Below are positions 27,762 to 39,446 of a stretch of 64,000 nucleotides of DNA, piece by piece. The notes under the pieces were generated by a model. It was not told the DNA's origin, searched no databases, and worked only from the letters and a program-made list of their open reading frames with translations. Made by a program: the position numbers and the translations under genes. Location of the stretch: contig MU400641.1 in NCBI GenBank assembly GCA_022578965.1, positions 1 to 64,000 on the forward strand. Direction: 5' to 3'. This DNA comes from Xylaria sp. FL1777. Lineage: Eukaryota; Ascomycota; Sordariomycetes; Xylariales; Xylariaceae. Positions within the stretch are counted from its first letter, which is position 1, and every line of letters starts with the position of its first letter.

Positions 27762-28492
27762 TAAATATGCTTTAAATATAAAAAGCATTAAAACTAAGCT
27801 ATTAAGCTTTATAGTATTATTTAAAGCTTTAATTACTATTTATAAAATTAATTTATTTTTTATATAATAATCTAGTTTAGCTTCTAATATATTATATATA
27901 TAATAAAAAAGTTTATATGCTTTTTTTATTTTATTAATAGTTTAGTAAGCTTTAATAAGCATTTTTTAGCATTTTATATTTATAATTTTAGTTTAGTTTT
28001 AAAATTTTTCGAATAAAAAGTTTATACTAAAGTTATATATAATATAGTTTAAAAGTTTTTAATATATATTAATTTAACATTTATATAAAGCTTTTTAAGC
28101 ATTTTATATAAACATAAATTTTAAAAATATAGCTACTTAAAATAATATAGCTATATTAATTATATATAAAACTTATTTATTATTTATTTATATAGCATTA
28201 ATTATAACTTTATAATTAAAGTTGCAATTATTTTTAATTGTAAATTTAAAACAATAAAATGCTTAGTTATATAATTAGCAATAATAATAAAACTTCTAGA
28301 TTTTCTTTAAAGCAAAACAATTAATATTATAGCCTATATAATTAAGCATATTATATAGTTTTTTTATATAAAAATGTTTAAAGCGTTTATAAAGCTTTCG
28401 AAGTTTTATTTTTATAAAATATAAACTTGCTTTATATAAGCTAGTATTAAAAAATAAATATTTTTATTTTTATATAACAAAAATAGTCTTTT
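27762..28492 (-). pseudogene. outer Copia element, internal segment 3
   Basis: Reverse-complement match to about 31431-32153 of the inner copy, upstream of reverse transcriptase in element order. It ends in ctttt (28488-28492), the first copy of the target duplication of the inner Copia insertion. Confidence 0.87.
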
Positions 28493-28779
28493 TGTTGAAA
28501 TAACTGGTTATTAGTTGTAACTCTTATGTACAGTACGTATAATAAGTTTTGCATAAAGACCACTTTGTGCAAAGGCTATTGCATAAACCGAAGTAATCTT
28601 AGTGTTAGCTTAGCTTGTACGCTAGCAAAGTTCTTATACATAAAAAAGAACTTTTGCTTTGTACGAACTTTTTCTTTTTTTAAACATACAAAATATAAAC
28701 AGCTTATAATATAAAGATTATTATACTTTGTTTTAGCATATATATATTAAACGTATAATCATACAAAGCTTATTTAATA
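28493..28779 (+). repeat. 5' LTR of the inner Copia element
   Basis: 287 bp. It keeps bases lost elsewhere, such as ACTGG, GACCAC and AACCGAAG. The 62-codon open frame at 28526-28714 is simply the LTR read in one frame and has no coding support. Confidence 0.95.
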
Positions 28780-31700
28780 TTAATTAGTAGTTATATTTGC
28801 ACTTTTAACTTACTTGCAATAAACTATAGATTAGCTAAAGTAATAACAAAGTTATACAATATACTTTTATTTTAACCTGTTAAAAAAAAATTCGTTTTTT
28901 ATATTACGCTTGTTTTTTTTTTAACATATAAACATATTGTTTAGTTTACTCCTTTTAATTAGCTGAAATAAGCACGTACAAAAAAAAAAAAGAAAAAATC
29001 CAATTTATTTACGTATAAAAACCAGACTTTTAACCCGTTTGTTAATACTAAAAACAAAATAAAAAAAATAGCAAGTAATTTTGCTATTTCTTTAACTATA
29101 TTGCTATATAAACACTAAGCAATATATTAACTATACTACTATACAAAAGTAAAACAACAATTTATATAACCTAAATATAAAATTAAATATACTATATAAT
29201 TTAGCTAAATTTACTATGTTTTAAAAAAACAAACAACTGTTTATAATGCTTTTAAAGTTAAAGCTAATTATTTTTACATACGAAAATTTAGCTAAAAACG
29301 TTTTAATAAGCGCATAACAAATAAATGCTTAAATTAATCTTAAAATATAAAGCTAAAAAATTAATCTTAGCTATACAACTAAAATTAACTTAAATATTAA
29401 GCTGGCATTTTATTATGCTAACTATTTATATTTCTGTAAACTACTAAACTACTTTTAAAAAAGATTTGCTAAAACTTTTAAAAAATAAATAGAAAATTAT
29501 TTCTAGAAAATTTATTAAAGCATACAAAGCGCTTTGTTTAAAAACCTTAAGTTAAAAAAAATCTATTTAACATTAAAAACAATTATAATTTAAAAGCTTA
29601 TAAAAATAGCTTATAAAAACTTTATAATTAAAAAATTAAAAAAACTACTAAATATTTATTATATAATAACTATTTAACTATTAGTAATATTTTTAATACT
29701 AAGCTAATAGCTAAATATCTTTTTATATAATAGTTAAAATTTTTTAAACTATTTATATATTAAACTACTTTTTAAAAACCTAAGTTTTAACGTACAATTT
29801 TAAACGTAATAATATAAATACTAACTGTAATTAATTTAGCTAAATATTAAACATTAGAATTTTTTTAAGCTGTTTAATCTTTATATAACAAAAGCAAACT
29901 ATAGACTAATTTTTTAATTAGTATATAAATACTTTGTTTAATATTATTTACTACAAACATTAAAGCAAAAAACATATGTTTATATAATACTAAATTTAGC
30001 TATTAAAAGCATATTTTTTAATTTATTTTTAATAAGGTTTATATAAAACAAATTTATACCTTTTAATAAATATATTATTTTCTAAAAAAGCTAAAACTTA
30101 AGCTAAAACTATATAAGCAAGCTATATAACCTATTATATAACAAAGCTTGTTTATTTATTGCTGTTTATTAATAAATCAAAATTACAGAAAACTAATACT
30201 ACGCTATATTTTTATATATTTTAAAAAGTTATGCAAAAAACTTTTTTATTAATTATATTAATTTAAATAAAACTTAAAGTAAAATATACTATATAATAAA
30301 TATTTACTTTAATACTAATATAAATTATAGCTAATATTAAGCTAACTAAACAATAGTTTTTTTTATATAAATAAAAAAAGAAAACTTAAACTTAGCTTTA
30401 TATAAAATACTTAAATTAATGCTTAATAAGCTTAAAAAAATATAGCAAACGTTTAATATTAGCTACTAAAGCAAAATTTAACTAAGTATAAATATTATAT
30501 AAGCATATTAAAGTATATTAAAGTTAGCTATAACGTTAATTTTTTAAAAACTTATATATAAAGAATTTTTTGCTAACTTATAAGCATGCTTACATATAAC
30601 ATTAAACAGTATAACAAAAACTTTTATATAAAAAAACAATAAGTTATACTTTATAAACTAAAAATATAACTATAATTATATAAAAAACTAATAACTTAAA
30701 TTTATATTAAAGTTATTAAGTTAATTAATTAAATAGCTAAACTATTTTTAAAGCTATAATTAAAAAAACCAAAACTTTTGTATAAACAAAAAAGACTTCG
30801 TTTATTAAAAAAAAAACTACTAGTTAATATGCTATACTTTCTAAAAAAAAGCCTGTGTAAAAAACGTATTCTTTAATTTGCACAAAATAATCTATAGCTA
30901 AAAACTTACTCTAAAAGAATTCTCTTTATATATAACAAAATGCAAAAAATATCTAAAGTTAAACAACAATACTAAAAATATTAATAAAGAATTTAATAAC
31001 TAAACTACTTAATATTTAATAAACAGCGTATTTTTTTATTATATAACAAAAAAAAACATTTAAAACTATAAAATAACAGTGCTATATAATTAGTTTATAT
31101 TAAGCAATTATTATTATACGAACTACTAAAATAAACTTTAAAATATTAGCGCTTTTAATTATTTAACAGTAAAAAAAGCCTAATTAAAAGCATACTTTTA
31201 AATATATTTCCGTATAAAAATTAGTTAAACCTTAAGTAATGCTTACATTTATTTTAGCAAAAATAATACTATAAGTGCTATAAGCACTATATAAATAAAA
31301 AACGCTTTTAGTATAATTATATATTATGTTTTAAATATTTTTACTTTTTTTTTATTTTTATTAAAAAATGCTAACTGCTTAAAAGCATACTTTAATAATA
31401 CAAAAAATGTTATTATATAACAAAACAAAAAAACTATTCTTATTATACAGAAATAAAAACACTTATTTTTTAATATTAGCTTATATAAAGCAAGTTTATA
31501 TTTTATAAAAATAAAACTTCGAAAGCTTTATAAACGCTTTAAACACTTTTATATAAAAAAACTATATAATATGCTTAGTTATATAAGCTATAATATTAAT
31601 TGCTTTGCTTTAAAAAAAATCTAAAAGTTCTGCTATTATTATTAATTATATAACTAAGCACTTTGTTGTTTTAAGTTTACAATTAAAAATAACTACAACT

Positions 31701-32689
31701 TTAATTATAAAGTTATAATTAATGCTATATAAATAAACAATAAGCAGGTTTTATATATAATTAATGTAACTATATTGTTTTAAGTAGCTATATTTTTAAA
31801 ATCTATATTTGTATAAAATGCTTAAAAAGCTTTATATAAGTACTAAATTAACATATATTAAAAATTTCTGAACTATATTATATATAACTTTAGTACAAAC
31901 TTTTTATCTAAAGAATTTTGGAACTAAACTAAAATTATAAATATAAAGTGCTAAAAAATGCTTATTAAAGCTTATTAAGCTATTAGCAAAATAAAAAAAG
32001 CATATAGACTTTTTTGTTATATATATAATATACTAAAAGCTAAACTAAGTTATTATATAAAAAATAAATTAATTTTGCAAATAGCAGTTAAAGCTTTAAA
32101 TAATACTGCAAAGCTTAATAGCTTAGTTTTAACGCTTTTTATATTTAAAGCATATTTAAAAGTTAATTAAAATTTTTTTTTTTTGCTAAATATTATACGA
32201 AAAGCTAAAGCAATTAAAAAAGCTATAAAAATACTTTATAAAAAACAAACAAAAGTTAAAATTAGCTATATAATTTACAAACGTAATAAGCTAGCTTTAT
32301 ATAAAGTATTATTTTTACTTTTACGTAGTAAAGTTTTTATATAGCATAAAAAGCAAAGCTAAAAAAAACCGTACAAAATATAGTTAAGTAAAAAACTTAA
32401 TATAATTATTAACTTTATAAATAGTTTAATCTGCTTTAAATAAACATAAATTAAGCTATATTATTATATAATTAAACATACTTTAGCAAATAGTAAAAAA
32501 GAAAACATAATTGTTATAAAACTAGCTATAAAACTAGCTATATAAAAAAAACGCAGAAAACCTAAAAAAGCTAAGACCTTTTTTATAGCATTTGTACAAA
32601 ACATTAGTAACTTGTTTTTAACTTTAAAAAAGAAACAAAACTACGCTTTAGCAATAAAGTTGCGCAAAAATAGCATTATTAGTACTTTT
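28780..32689 (+). pseudogene. gag and 5' pol (protease/integrase) region of the inner Copia element, degraded
   Basis: By family order this stretch should hold a leader with the primer binding site, gag, protease and integrase. The plus strand is A-rich, as expected for the coding strand. I could not recognise a zinc knuckle or the integrase D-D-E here. Around 30830-31400 the plus frame stays open if TAA/TAG are read as Gln/Trp, supporting former coding. The primer binding site after the LTR (28780 onward) is not recognisable, probably because of RIP. Confidence 0.7.
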
Positions 32690-33400
32690 AGCGCTTTGTT
32701 TAAAAAATCGAACGCTATAAAAATTAATAACCTTGTTATATAAAATGTTTTTTAGTTTGTAAAATATAATCTGAACAAACATAATAACACCTGAATTTTT
32801 AAGTTTTGCTTTGTACAAAAAATCAAAAAAAAAACAATTAAGCCATATAAAAAGTTTAAATTAGTTTTATAAAGCTATAACAATATAAAAAAAAAAACTA
32901 TATTAACTTAATTACTAATAATTTAGTAAATAAGCTAATAGCTATTGCTAGCTTTAGGCTTTTTGCTAATTTAAAACTTTAATGCTTTAAGCAAACTTTA
33001 AAATATTATATAAGCATATATATAATTAAAAAACAAGCTTGCATAAAAGATCCTTGCATAATTACTTTTTAAACTTGTTTTAAAATATTCTAAAAAAACT
33101 ATTATATAAATTATATAATTATTATATAGCTTAGCTAAGTTAAAGCTATATTAGTTTAAAACTTATTACTAATATTACTATAAAAAACTTAATATAGTAG
33201 TTTTTACGTATAATTTATGTTTATTGTTTATATTAGAACTTTTATATAAATTTAGTATTATAAGTTTGCAAATAAACAATACGTTTAGTTTTGCTACACT
33301 TAAATTCTTAGCAAAAAAAAAACATAAGTTATATAAAGCAAAGTTTTATGCAAAGCTAAAAAAAACTTTATAATAAGATTACTTTATTAAATTTAATAGT
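32690..33400 (+). pseudogene. Copia reverse transcriptase remnant
   Basis: 32690-32965 matches the N-terminal RVT_2 pattern of fungal Copia pol (a SRFV..IK stretch, then KSRLVVQ.Y.D, then LTQSPT.QR.SQR). 33120-33290 matches the HW..TYY.HH ... STYDPCLL ... G..GLQTDDT stretch. The active-site pair Asp-Asp reads AAC AAT (33275-33280), i.e. Asn-Asn. The residues before it are Leu-Gln-Ile, so the family had a QTDD-type rather than the common YVDD motif, a known variant in one fungal Copia lineage. The frame is shared with RNase H downstream (33275 and 33719 differ by 148 codons). Confidence 0.88.
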
Positions 33401-33559
33401 AGTTAAGTTATTTTTTTGTACGAAAAAAATATAACACTTACGCAAAAAAGCTAAGCAAACTAACTAGCCTTAATTAACCTTTGTATAAAAAATGCTATAT
33501 AGCAATATGTTTTTTAACGTATACGTAGCGCTTACATAAGCAATATTTGCTAATTAAAA

Positions 33560-34300
33560 GCTATATATAACTTTATAGCTGCTGCTTAAATAATTAACTT
33601 AGCACTAGCAAATATTAAAAATTTAAACCATAGAATTAAGTAGCAAATAAATAATTATAACTATGGATTAATGTTTATACCTTTAAACTTAAGCTATATA
33701 AAACTGTTTATTTTTATAAACGGTTTATTTACAAATAATACTAATATAACTTTATAACTTAGATTTATTATTATACTTATAATAAAGCACTATACAAAAA
33801 AAAACCTAGCTTTTAAAATCGAAAAAAATATTGTACATTAAAACTTTAGCAAGTATAAGCAAATAACATAAAGTATGCTAGCTAGTAAATTGTACAGCAT
33901 AGTAAATAGCTTTAATAGCGCTATAGCTTTTTATATAACGCTTTAAAAAATCATAACTACGCTAAAAATACTTTTAATTTTTATTATACTATGTTTAAAC
34001 TTAAAATTATTATACAACTGTTTAATAAAGCTAAAAACTACTTAAAAAAAACGCCTTATAATTAATATTATATTACTTAAAAAGTCGTACAAAAAAAGAA
34101 AAATCTTTAAAGTATAATAAATTAATAGTAAAAATAATTTAGCTAACGCGTTTATAAAAAAAACACTAAACTAAGCGCTAAAAACCCTAGTATTTACAAA
34201 CTAGCTAACTATACAAGTAAAAGCATTTATAAAAAAAAAGTAAAAATAACTTTTATACAAACAAATTAAAAAAAAAAGTTAAAAGAATACTTTTGTATAA
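33560..34300 (+). pseudogene. Copia RNase H and polyprotein C terminus remnant
   Basis: The frame shows the family pattern ARGAYIAS.CQPEA, then FTDGSFANN, then RSVLASELY, then CTDSxSLYDCL and ARWINGxxNPADA. The four RNase H acidic residues have all been lost by G-to-A change: Asp to Asn at 33719-33721, Glu to Lys at 33887-33889, Asp to Asn at 33998-34000 and Asp to Asn at 34145-34147. All four lie in one frame. The following NxALxxLVxTNxLT stretch (to about 34240) is the usual C-terminal tail of these polyproteins. Confidence 0.9.
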
Positions 34301-35581
34301 AAATTATTACAATAATTATATAATAAATAAAAAAGCAACAAGCAAATATATTTAATTTCAAAAAAAACATTAAAAACTATAAAATATTACAAATCTTATA
34401 TTTCTTTTTGTATAATTATCTTTTAAGCTATATATAAATGCTTAACATTTTTTTTTACTTTTTTTACTAAACTACTATGCAATATTTAATCTTTTTTTAT
34501 TTATTTAAGCATAATAATTGCAATAAGTACTATATAATCGTTAAACGTACGTAATACATATATTACTTTAGAATTTTATTACTTATTAACAACCTTAAAA
34601 TAAAAAGCTTTTGCGGTTTATATAAGCATTTTAGCTGCATAAAGCAACTATAATGCTACATAACTAAATAAGTACTACATAAAAGTAGCTTTTATAACAA
34701 ATTATTTAAGCTATAATAAAAGCAATTAAAGCACTATGCAAAATTTAAACTTCAATATTAACTGAAAGCATTAATACAACTTAAAACTTGTTACTTTTTA
34801 TATAACAAACAATTATTAGCAAACTACTTAAACAATAAGCCATACAAAAAAAAAACAAAAACATACATTTATATATAACAACTAAAAAAACAGTTAATTG
34901 CTAAAATTACTAGTTAGTAATTATATAACGTTATAACTATTATTTTAGCTTATAACGCAAAGCTAGCAACTATTAATATTATATTATAATAAAGCAACTA
35001 TTATACAAATATATATATATATATATATAAGTATATATATAAAAATAACTAAATATAAAGCTGTTATAAGTATATATATATATATATAAAGCAGCTAATA
35101 ACAAAATAAGCAGCTATACAAAATAAAAAGTTTAAAAATATAAAAGTAATAAAAAGCACTGCAAAATTTAAGCTTTTTTTATAAACGAAGCCTAGCTTTT
35201 GTACTTTAGTATATTACTAAACTTACTGCTATACAAAAAAAAAACCTTTAATTAACCTTAGTATAAATTGCTTACTGCTAATACTTTACTTTATATTATT
35301 AGCTAACGTTAGTTAACTATATAACAATAAAAACAAAGAACTTTAATTATGCTAGCAATAATTAAACTGCACAAAAGTTTAAATGTTTTACTTAAAAAGC
35401 AACTACTTTTAAACCTAAGCTTTATACAACTATAAAGTTTAAAAAAAGCAAACATATAAACAACCTCTTTTTTTGCAAAAACTAGAATACTAAATATTTA
35501 ACTTTTTATAGGACTATTTTTTTTTATTTCCTTTAAATAACATTATACAAAGGGAATTATAACTAAAAAAAAAGTAGCTAA
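34300..35581 (+). other. long 3' noncoding stretch of the inner Copia element
   Basis: About 1.28 kb lie between the end of pol and the 3' LTR, where Copia elements usually have a short untranslated piece. The outer copy shares it, so it belongs to the family or was acquired before both inserted. It contains (TA)n tracts near 35008-35030 and 35069-35088. A purine run, AAAAAAAAAGTAG, stands next to the LTR as a possible polypurine tract. Confidence 0.7.
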
Positions 35582-35868
35582 TATTAAAATAACTAGTTAT
35601 TAGTTGCAACTTTTATATATAATACATATAATAAGTTTTACATAAAGATCACTTTATGTAAAAGCTATTGCATAAACTAAAGTAATCTTAGTATTAGCTT
35701 AGCTTATATGCTAACAAAGTTTTTATACATAAAAAAGAACCTTTGCTTCGTACAAACCTTTTTTTCTTTTAGACATACAGAATATAAATAGCTTACAATA
35801 CAAAGATTATTATATTTTGTTTTAGCACATATGTGTTAAACGTACAATTATACAAAGCTCATTTAACA
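35582..35868 (+). repeat. 3' LTR of the inner Copia element
   Basis: 287 bp, direct partner of 28493-28779. It ends TTTAACA, keeping the final CA that the left LTR has lost (TTTAATA). Followed by the target copy ctttt. Confidence 0.95.
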
Positions 35869-38486
35869 CTTTTTATTTTATTATATTATAATATTTTTTA
35901 TGTTATTAAAGTATGCCTTTAAATAGTTAGCGTTTTTTAATAAAAATAAAAAAAAAGTAAAAATATTTAAAATATAATATATAGTTATATTAAAAGCGTT
36001 TTTTATTTATATAGTGCTTATAATACTTATAGTATTATTTTTATTAAAACAAATATAAATATTATTTTAAGTTTAATTAACTTTTATATAAAAATATATT
36101 TAAAAGTATACTTTTAATTAAGCTTTTTTTACTATTAAATAATTAAAAGCGCTAATATTTTAAAGTTTATTTTAGTAGTTTATATAATAATAATTGCTTA
36201 ATATAAATTAATTACATAGTACTATTATTTTATAGTTTTAAATATTTTTTTTTGTTATATAATAAAAAAATGCGCTGTTTATTAAATATTAAGTAGTTTA
36301 ATTACTAACTCTTTTATTAATATTTTTAGTATTATTGTTTAACTTTAAATAATTTTTGCATTTTATTATATATAAAAAGAATTCTTTTAAAGTAAGTTTT
36401 TAGCTATAAATTATTTTGTGTAAATTAAAAAACATGTTTTTTATATAAGCTTTTTTTTAAAAAGTATAATATATTAACTAGTAACTTTTTTTTTAGCAAA
36501 TAAAGCATTTTTTGTTTATATAAAAGTTTTAGTTTTTTTAGTTATAGCTTTAAAAATAGCTTAGCTATTTAGTTAATTAACTTAATAACTTTAATATAAA
36601 TTTAAATTATAAATTTTTTATATAGTTATAATTATATTTTTAGTTTATAAAGTATAACTTATTGTTTTTTTATATAAAGGTTTTTGCTATACTTTTTAAT
36701 GTTATATATAAGTATACTTATAAATTAATAAAAAATCTTTTTTATATAAGTTTTTAAAAAATTAATATTATAGCTAACTTTAATACGTTTTAATATGCTT
36801 ATATAATATTTATATTTAGCTAAATTTTGCTTTAATAGCTAGCGCTTAACGCTTGTTATGCTTTTTTAAGCTTATTAAGCATTAATTTAAATATTTTATG
36901 CAAAGCTAAGTTTAAATTCTTTTTTTTTATTTATATAAAAAAAACTATTGTTTAGTTAGCTTAATATTAGCTATAGTTTATATTAGTGTTAAAATAAGTA
37001 TTTATTATATAATATATTTTATTTTATGTTTTGTTTAAATTAATATAGTTAATAAAAAAGTTTTTTGTTTAACTTTTTAAAATATATAAAAATATAGCAT
37101 AATATTAATTTTTTGTAATTTTAATATATTAGTAAGCAATAATAAATAAACAAGCTTTATTATATAATAAGTTATATAGTTTGCTTATATAATTCTAGCT
37201 TAAGTTTTAGCTTTTTTAAAAAGCAATATATTTATTAAAAAATATAAATCTGTTTTATATAAACTTTATTAAAAGTAAATAAAAAAACATGTTTTTAATA
37301 ACTAAATCTAGTATTATATAAACATATATTTTTTGATTTAATATTTGTAGTAAATAATGCTAAATAAAATATTTATATATTAGTTAAAAAATTAGTTTAT
37401 AACTTGCTTTTATTATATAAAGATTAAATAACTTAAAAAGAATTTAATATTTAATATTTAGCTAAATTAATTATAATTAGTATTTATGTTATTATATTTA
37501 AAGTTATACGTTAAAATTTAAGTTTTTAAAAAATAGTTTAATATATAAATAGTTTAAAAAGTTCTAACTATTATATAAAAAAGTATTTAGCTATTAGCTT
37601 AATGTTAAAAATATTACTAATAGTTAAATAGTTATTATATAATAAATATTTAGCAGTTTTTAAGATTTTTTAATTATAAAGTTTTTATAAGCTATTTTTA
37701 TAAGCTTTTTAATTATAGTTGTTTTTAATATAAAATAAATGTTTTTTAATTTAAGGTTTTTAAGTAAAGCGCTTTATATACTTTAATAAACTTTTTAGAA
37801 ATAATTTTTTGTTTATTTTTTAAAAGTTTTAGCAAACTTTTTTTAAAAATAGTTTAATAGTTTATAAAAATATAAATAGTTAATATAATAAAATGCCAGC
37901 TTAATATTTAGTTTAATTTTAGTTGTATAGCTAAAATTAATTTTTTAGCTTTATATTTTAAGATTAATTTAAGCGTTTATTTGTTATGCGCTTATTAAAA
38001 CGTTTTTAGCTAAATTTTCGTATATAAAAATAATTAGCTTTAATTTTAAAGGCGTTATAAATAGTTGATTGTTTTTTTAAAACATAGTAAATTTAGCTAA
38101 ATTATATAATATATTTAATTTTATATTTAGGTTATATAAATTGCTGTTTTGCTTTTGTATAATAGTGTAATTAAAAAAGTAGTAAAATTGCTTGCTACTT
38201 TTTTTATTTTGTTTTTAGTATTAATAAACGAGTTAAAAGTTTAGTTTTTATACATAAATAAATTAAATTTTCTCTTTTTTTTCTTTATACGTGCTTACTT
38301 TAGTTAATTAAAAGAAGTGAACTAAACAATATATTTATACATTAAAAAAAAAACAAGCGTAATATAAAAAACGAATCTTTTTTTAATAAGTTAAAATAAA
38401 AATATATTATATAACTTCGTTATTACTTTAGCTAATTTATAGTTTATTATAAATAAGTTAAAAATGCAAATATAACTATTAATTAA
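35869..38486 (-). pseudogene. outer Copia element, internal segment 4 (leader/gag end)
   Basis: Reverse-complement match to about 28780-31436 of the inner copy: for example 38220-38480 against 28790-29050 and 35876-36150 against 31170-31430. It starts with the second ctttt (35869-35873). It is noticeably more mutated than the inner copy at matching positions, as expected of an older layer. Confidence 0.9.
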
Positions 38487-38773
38487 TATTAAATAAGTTT
38501 TATATAATTATATGTTTAATATATAAATGCTAAAATAAAGTACAATAATTTTTGTATTATAAGCTATTTATGTTTTATATATTTAAAAGAAAGAAAAGTT
38601 TATATAAAGCAAAGGTTCTTTTTTATATATAAGAACTTTATTAATATATAAGCTAAACTAACACTAAGATTACTTCGGTTTATATAATAGCTTTTATATA
38701 AAGTGGTCTTTATATAAAACTTATTATACGTATTATATATAAAAGTTATAACTAATAACTAGTTATTTTAATA
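38487..38773 (-). repeat. 5' LTR of the outer Copia element
   Basis: 287 bp, same orientation as 3139-3425 and reverse of 28493-28779. It is followed by agttt, the right copy of the element's target duplication. Confidence 0.92.
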
Positions 38774-38778
38774 AGTTT

Positions 38779-39058
38779 GCTTTTAAAGTTTTAATTTATA
38801 AATAATAATAGGATTTTTAGCAATAGTTCGTTAAAGAGGTTTTTAAAGTACTTTTATTATTATACATTAATAAGGTTTTAAAAGATTAAAAGTAATAAAT
38901 GTATTAATGCTTAGCAGTTATAAAAAATTAATAACTAAAAAGCTAAAACTAAATAAATAACTAAATATAAAAAGTGCATAATTATATAAACAAAAGAAAT
39001 AATAATAATAATTTATAAGCGTTGCTTGTTTTAATAAACTTAATGCTATATTGTTTTA
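38779..39058. other. unassigned spacer between Copia and Gypsy elements
   Basis: About 280 bp that match no other part of the window that I could find. It is the DNA right of the outer Copia insertion and left of the Gypsy insertion. No reading frame or repeat was seen. Confidence 0.5.
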
Positions 39059-39063
39059 AGTTT

Positions 39064-39430
39064 TATAATAGCAGTAATACTAAAAGTGTAATATAAAAAA
39101 CTAACTATATTTTATATTTTAAGAAAATATTCTACTTAAGGAAAAAGAAAAAAAAAAAACTACTTTATATATCTTTAATAGTAATATATAAATAACTTAT
39201 ATAGTGTTTACATAACTTATTTATAGTAATTATTTATTATACCCTTAATGGGATTAATAGGCTTAATGGGTTAATAAGCTATACGTATAAGCTACTATAT
39301 GCTCTTTTTTATAAAGTATGTACTTAACGCTTTAGCGTAGCGCAGCTATAGCTTTAGCTGCAAGCAAGCCACACTTTTAATAAACTAGCAAGCTATAGTT
39401 TTAGTTATAAGCAAGCTATAAGCTGTTATA
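39064..39430 (-). repeat. left (3') LTR of the Gypsy element
   Basis: 367 bp. It matches 45953-46321 with mostly transition differences, e.g. CCCTTAATGGGATTAATAGG against CCCTTAATAAGATTAATAGG. This LTR contains some of the highest G+C in the window. Confidence 0.95.
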
Positions 39431-39446
39431 ATTTCCCTTTTTATAA
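39431..39446 (-). promoter_or_regulatory. probable polypurine tract of the Gypsy element
   Basis: On the minus strand the sequence entering the 3' LTR reads AAAAAGGGAAAT. A purine run directly beside the LTR is where plus-strand DNA synthesis starts in LTR elements, and it fixes the orientation as minus. Confidence 0.7.

Larger units (their letters stand above)
28493..35868 (+). mobile_element. inner Ty1/Copia LTR retrotransposon, complete but RIP-inactivated
   Basis: A 7376-bp element with 287-bp LTRs, ends TGTTGAAATAAC...TTTAACA, and a perfect 5-bp target duplication ctttt (28488-28492 and 35869-35873). It sits, in opposite orientation, inside an older copy of the same family, so each half of the old copy faces it as an inverted repeat. 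The coding strand is plus: reverse transcriptase (about 32690-33400) is followed by RNase H (33700-34170) and the family's C-terminal tail. The domain patterns match fungal Copia polyproteins. LTR comparison gives about 38 differences, all transitions. The left LTR is one of the least mutated stretches of the window. Confidence 0.95.
3139..38773 (-). mobile_element. outer Ty1/Copia LTR retrotransposon, split by three later insertions
   Basis: LTRs of 287 bp lie at 3139-3425 and 38487-38773, in the same orientation and 35 kb apart. The flanking 5-mers are ggttt (3134-3138) and agttt (38774-38778), a 5-bp target duplication differing by one G-to-A transition, so both ends belong to one insertion. 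The internal part lies in four pieces: 3426-3981, 18910-21781, 27762-28492 and 35869-38486. Joined and reverse-complemented they run collinear with the inner copy of the same family (28780-35581), with about 6.76 kb against 6.80 kb. The gaps are element B, element C and the inner Copia copy. Coding direction is minus, by homology to the inner copy, where reverse transcriptase and RNase H can be read. It is the oldest layer of this stack. Confidence 0.92.

Noticed and set aside
28526..28714. 62-codon open frame on the plus strand
   Set aside because: It lies wholly within the 5' LTR of the inner Copia element and is broken in the other three LTR copies.
34991..35095. Possible centromeric or origin-like TA satellite
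   Set aside because: The (TA)n tracts are short and are part of the Copia 3' region; the outer copy has the same tracts.
39240..39440. Higher G+C patch as a possible host gene or promoter
   Set aside because: It is the left LTR of the Gypsy element, matched at 46130-46321.
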